Assembly (NCBI RefSeq): GCF_015074785.1
Contig: NZ_CP042464.1
Coordinates: 2,977,001-3,041,000, forward strand
Source of the DNA: Segatella copri
Lineage (GTDB): Bacteria > Bacteroidota > Bacteroidia > Bacteroidales > Bacteroidaceae
Reading direction: 5' to 3'
Length of the DNA stretch: 64,000 bases
This document shows positions 61,754-64,000 of the stretch, in pieces. The notes under the pieces are model-generated. The model saw only the letters and a list, made by a program, of their open reading frames with translations. It was not told the origin of the DNA and made no database searches. The translations under genes were made by a program, and so were the position numbers. Position 1 is the stretch's first letter. Each line of letters starts with the position of its first letter.

Positions 61754-63010
61754 ATGAATGAAATGAAAAAAATAGTATTTCTATTAGCATTTACGCTACT
61801 TTTGTTTTGTGGTTGCAAGCAAGATGTTGATTTTGGGACTGAAAGTGTGTCTAATGAAGAAATTTTCTCAAATTTTGAGGACTCTTTAGTTGTGGCATCA
61901 TCTCCTTATTCTGCATTTTATAACGAGATGAGGAAGAGTTTGAAAACTCGCTCATCTTACTCTTCAACAGGAGAAGTTGGCATAAAAGATATTTTAGGCT
62001 TTCCTGTAAATATTCAGGTTGTTCAGAATATCTATAATAAAAAGTTTTTGCAATATAATGGATTGCACAAAGCTATTACTTTAAGTAACTTTTCTTCGAA
62101 TACGGAAGATAATCTATTTGTTTTGCACGAAGACCCTCTTACAGATGAGGTCTACATAACTCCATATAAACTTTCTGATAATAAATATTATCTAGGTGCT
62201 GCATCTCAAAAAGGTTCTAGTGTCTGGTCTTTATATGCTTTAAGCGGAGAACCGACAAATGGGGGCTATTGGGAAATCTCTAAAGGGCAGACAGAATACT
62301 CTTTTGTCTTAAAAAATACACAAGTTCTAGAACAAGGTCCTGGAGGATGGAGCGATATCTATAGTTTGGCCTTGGCTGTGGAGGATAATCAATTAAAATT
62401 TCAGAAATATGCAAGTAAAGGCAATCAAGAGTTTATAATTACTCCGAATGATGAATTTGAAGTGAAGAGTTTGAAGGTTGATAATGCTGCTAGTCGTTTT
62501 CTAGACAGTCCAGACTTTGTAATAGAAGAAATTTATACAAATAATTCTAGTTTGGCGCAAGAACTCACAACTAATGTTAGTAAGAAAGCGACTAATATTT
62601 CCAATTTTTCAAGAAGTACAAGTGTAAATACCAAAGTCTCTCATGATGTCAAGGTTGGTGTCGGAATAGTTAGTGGTTCTGCTCATGTGGAGATTGGAAA
62701 GAATAGTACATGGAATTATGGAGAAAGCGAGAGTATAGAAGATAGTAGGAATTATAATTTCCCTATAAAAGTTGCACCTAAAACAAGAATCCGTGTAACT
62801 ATTTCTGTAGGGCAAAAAACATGTGAGTTGAAATATACTGCTGTACTTAAAGGGAAAAATACGGGAGTGACTTTAACTGAGCAAGGTATCTGGAATAACG
62901 TATCATGTACAAATATACTGGTAGACGTGCAAGAGGAAGATTTGTCTGGCAATGTGTTAAAATCAAAGAAATTTGAAGGAATACCATCTACTAGAGTAAC
63001 ATTTGACTAG
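61754..63010 (+). CDS. Lipoprotein with an aerolysin/ETX-MTX2-like pore-forming domain (putative)
   Basis: 418 residues from ATG 61754. A lipobox (LLLFCGC) gives lipidated Cys21. Residues about 75-230 read like a beta-rich binding part (KFLQYNGLHKAITL, EISKGQTEYSFVLK, LKFQKYASKGNQEFII). From about 235 the pattern is that of the aerolysin/epsilon-toxin fold: long alternating Ser/Thr strands (STSVNTKVSHDVKVGVGIVS, SGSAHVEIGKNSTWNYGESE), then VAPKTRIRVTISVGQ and CELKYTAVLKG. This amphipathic stretch would be the membrane-inserting hairpin. The assignment is from pattern only. AT-rich, weak codon bias: probably acquired. Partner gene 4 bases downstream. Confidence 0.5.
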   Translation: MNEMKKIVFLLAFTLLLFCGCKQDVDFGTESVSNEEIFSNFEDSLVVASSPYSAFYNEMRKSLKTRSSYSSTGEVGIKDILGFPVNIQVVQNIYNKKFLQYNGLHKAITLSNFSSNTEDNLFVLHEDPLTDEVYITPYKLSDNKYYLGAASQKGSSVWSLYALSGEPTNGGYWEISKGQTEYSFVLKNTQVLEQGPGGWSDIYSLALAVEDNQLKFQKYASKGNQEFIITPNDEFEVKSLKVDNAASRFLDSPDFVIEEIYTNNSSLAQELTTNVSKKATNISNFSRSTSVNTKVSHDVKVGVGIVSGSAHVEIGKNSTWNYGESESIEDSRNYNFPIKVAPKTRIRVTISVGQKTCELKYTAVLKGKNTGVTLTEQGIWNNVSCTNILVDVQEEDLSGNVLKSKKFEGIPSTRVTFD

Positions 63011-63014
63011 AAAT

Positions 63015-63890
63015 ATGAAAAATAGATATAATTGTTGTATAATGAGCATGCTTGCAATGTTTTCTTTGCAAGCATGTTTGATTTCTTGTAAGGATAATGG
63101 GACAGAGGGCAATCTGGATACTACGATGCTTGTTATGTCTTCTGATGGAGGAAAACGGTCTTTTCCAGTGTCAAGTGATGCTCATATCTCTTATATACAA
63201 GATAAGAAAACTCTTGTTTATAAGGAATGTGAAAATAATGATTCTGTTTCGCTTGAAACCGTAGGTTATAATTACTTAAAAGCCTATATTAGTAGACAAC
63301 GTTTATTTGTAGAGATTGGTAAAAATCGTGAGCTGCAAGAGCAACATTTTATAGTTTCTTATAGAGATTTCGATGAAGAGAACAAACTTGATATAACTTT
63401 GGATAAGGCTGATTCCTGTGTGATTGATACTGTGAAATACATGGAAAAACTTAGTGCAAGTCCTTGTTTTGAAAAGCAAGATATTAAGATGCATTCTGAA
63501 GAAGACAAGAGCCAAGTAACAGTGTATCCTTTGTCTGATGCTTATGCTCTGTTAGCTTTCGATAAAGCACATGAGATTGAGAAACTATTGCCTTTGGGAG
63601 TGAATTCAAAAATCAATGTCCCGATGATAAATGGATTTAAGGATGAAAAAAAAATATTTGGTTCGTCTGTTAGAATTCCAATAACAGAAGAGTTTTGGAA
63701 AAGTTGTTCATTTGAGATTTCTTCCTCTGGAGACGCAATCTCGGATAATGTGTCCATCTATGTTGGATATATCGAAGAGAAGATAAATACCGAAGTCGTT
63801 GTCCGGAATTTCACACAAAACACCCATCTGTATGTCAAGGGAATAGCAACATTACGTTATCCTACGGGAACTTGTAAACTAGAGAAATGA
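63015..63890 (+). CDS. Lipoprotein of unknown function, partner of the pore-former-like protein
   Basis: 291 residues from ATG 63015 (MKNRYNCCIMSMLAMF). Lipobox LISC gives Cys25. The body is mixed beta with MSSDGGKRSFPVSSDAHISY near the N-terminus, which resembles the start of a BACON/Ig-like domain, and several FSS/ISSSGDAISDNVSIYVG strands near the end. No known family. It starts 4 bases after the upstream stop, so the two are cotranscribed; it could be a surface partner or a protecting protein. Composition is equally AT-rich. Confidence 0.65.
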   Translation: MKNRYNCCIMSMLAMFSLQACLISCKDNGTEGNLDTTMLVMSSDGGKRSFPVSSDAHISYIQDKKTLVYKECENNDSVSLETVGYNYLKAYISRQRLFVEIGKNRELQEQHFIVSYRDFDEENKLDITLDKADSCVIDTVKYMEKLSASPCFEKQDIKMHSEEDKSQVTVYPLSDAYALLAFDKAHEIEKLLPLGVNSKINVPMINGFKDEKKIFGSSVRIPITEEFWKSCSFEISSSGDAISDNVSIYVGYIEEKINTEVVVRNFTQNTHLYVKGIATLRYPTGTCKLEK

Positions 63891-63916
63891 GAATTTAGGG
63901 AGTTCTCTTTTCTCTA
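63878..63916. terminator. Weak hairpin after the lipoprotein pair
   Basis: CTAGAGAAATGAGAA and TTCTCTTTTCTCTAG can pair with one or two mismatches across the end of the gene, facing a convergent gene at the right edge. Confidence 0.4.
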
Positions 63917-63940
63917 GTTGTAGCTTCTTTTGGATAGTAA

Positions 63941-64000
63941 TTATCTGGCATTGTGCATGCGATCCCATTTCAGATAGATTCCTGCAAGGATGGTGCCGGA
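63941..64000 (-). CDS. C-terminal end of an unidentified gene
   Basis: The last 19 codons (SGTILAGIYLKWDRMHNAR, then TAA) are open to the window edge. GTILAGIYL looks like the end of a membrane helix followed by a basic tail, as in a polytopic membrane protein. Too little to name. Confidence 0.45.
   Translation of the reverse strand, partial: SGTILAGIYLKWDRMHNAR

Noticed and set aside
1..64000. tRNA, rRNA and known riboswitch classes
   Set aside because: I looked through the intergenic stretches for CCA-ending cloverleaf patterns, rRNA segments and familiar riboswitch cores and found none convincing. A covariance-model scan would be needed to exclude them.

Overview
The window is chromosomal DNA from a Prevotella/Segatella-type bacterium (Bacteroidales, close to the S. 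copri group). Signs of this are: the Bacteroidetes promoter form (TTTG, 19-20 bases, TAnnTTTG) in front of many genes, with almost no Shine-Dalgarno sequences; a SusC/SusD pair run by an ECF sigma/FecR system; a single-cytochrome fumarate reductase and a succinyl-CoA:acetate CoA-transferase; and Prevotella-type surface proteins with short C-terminal sorting-like tails. Three parS-like 16-mers near polA, uvrC, apt and mnmG suggest the segment lies in the origin-proximal part of the chromosome.

Layout. 1-6.3 kb: start of rpoN with an uncharacterised partner, an AT-rich repeat leader driving a 48-codon reading frame or small RNA, a lipoprotein C1 peptidase, a fimbrillin-like lipoprotein, then U32 peptidase-type hydroxylation factor, SufE and a SpoU methyltransferase. 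6.3-11.4 kb is accessory: an AAA ATPase behind three palindromes, an AraC-type pseudogene, a GLUG-repeat surface protein split at a G7 tract, a 47-residue peptide, a nuclease/transposase remnant and a 22-bp tandem array. 11.6-21.9 kb: sigma factor, FecR, an exported protein with a DsbD-alpha-like tail and SusC/SusD, with an IS4-family element inserted just before susC. 22-31.7 kb: CoA-transferase, second ATPase, cysS, an IS110 element inserted in a long palindromic intergenic repeat, a secreted phosphoesterase and a third ATPase. 31.8-54.3 kb is mostly housekeeping: mutS, lgt, ychF, superoxide reductase and rubredoxin, polA, a prenyl synthase, deoC, a MazG-like gene, dtd, uvrC, apt, mnmG, frdCAB and a THUMP-like methyltransferase. 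54.4-64 kb: carboxylesterase, IS and LRR remnants, an acetyltransferase, parE, an S41 protease and an AT-rich pair of lipoprotein genes, the first resembling aerolysin/ETX-type pore formers.

The strongest observations are these. (1) The IS110 element has a readable candidate bridge RNA: two loops, each closed by a perfect 8-bp stem, carry guides that match the actual target on both sides and the element's own ends. The insertion point is fixed because removing the element restores a perfect palindrome. (2) Three unrelated-sequence AAA ATPase genes each carry a private palindrome set at the promoter, which suggests self-regulating, mutually insulated modules. (3) An aerolysin-like lipoprotein with a lipoprotein partner lies at the right edge. 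(4) The 22-bp array mutates in blocks and flanks a decayed nuclease-type transposase.
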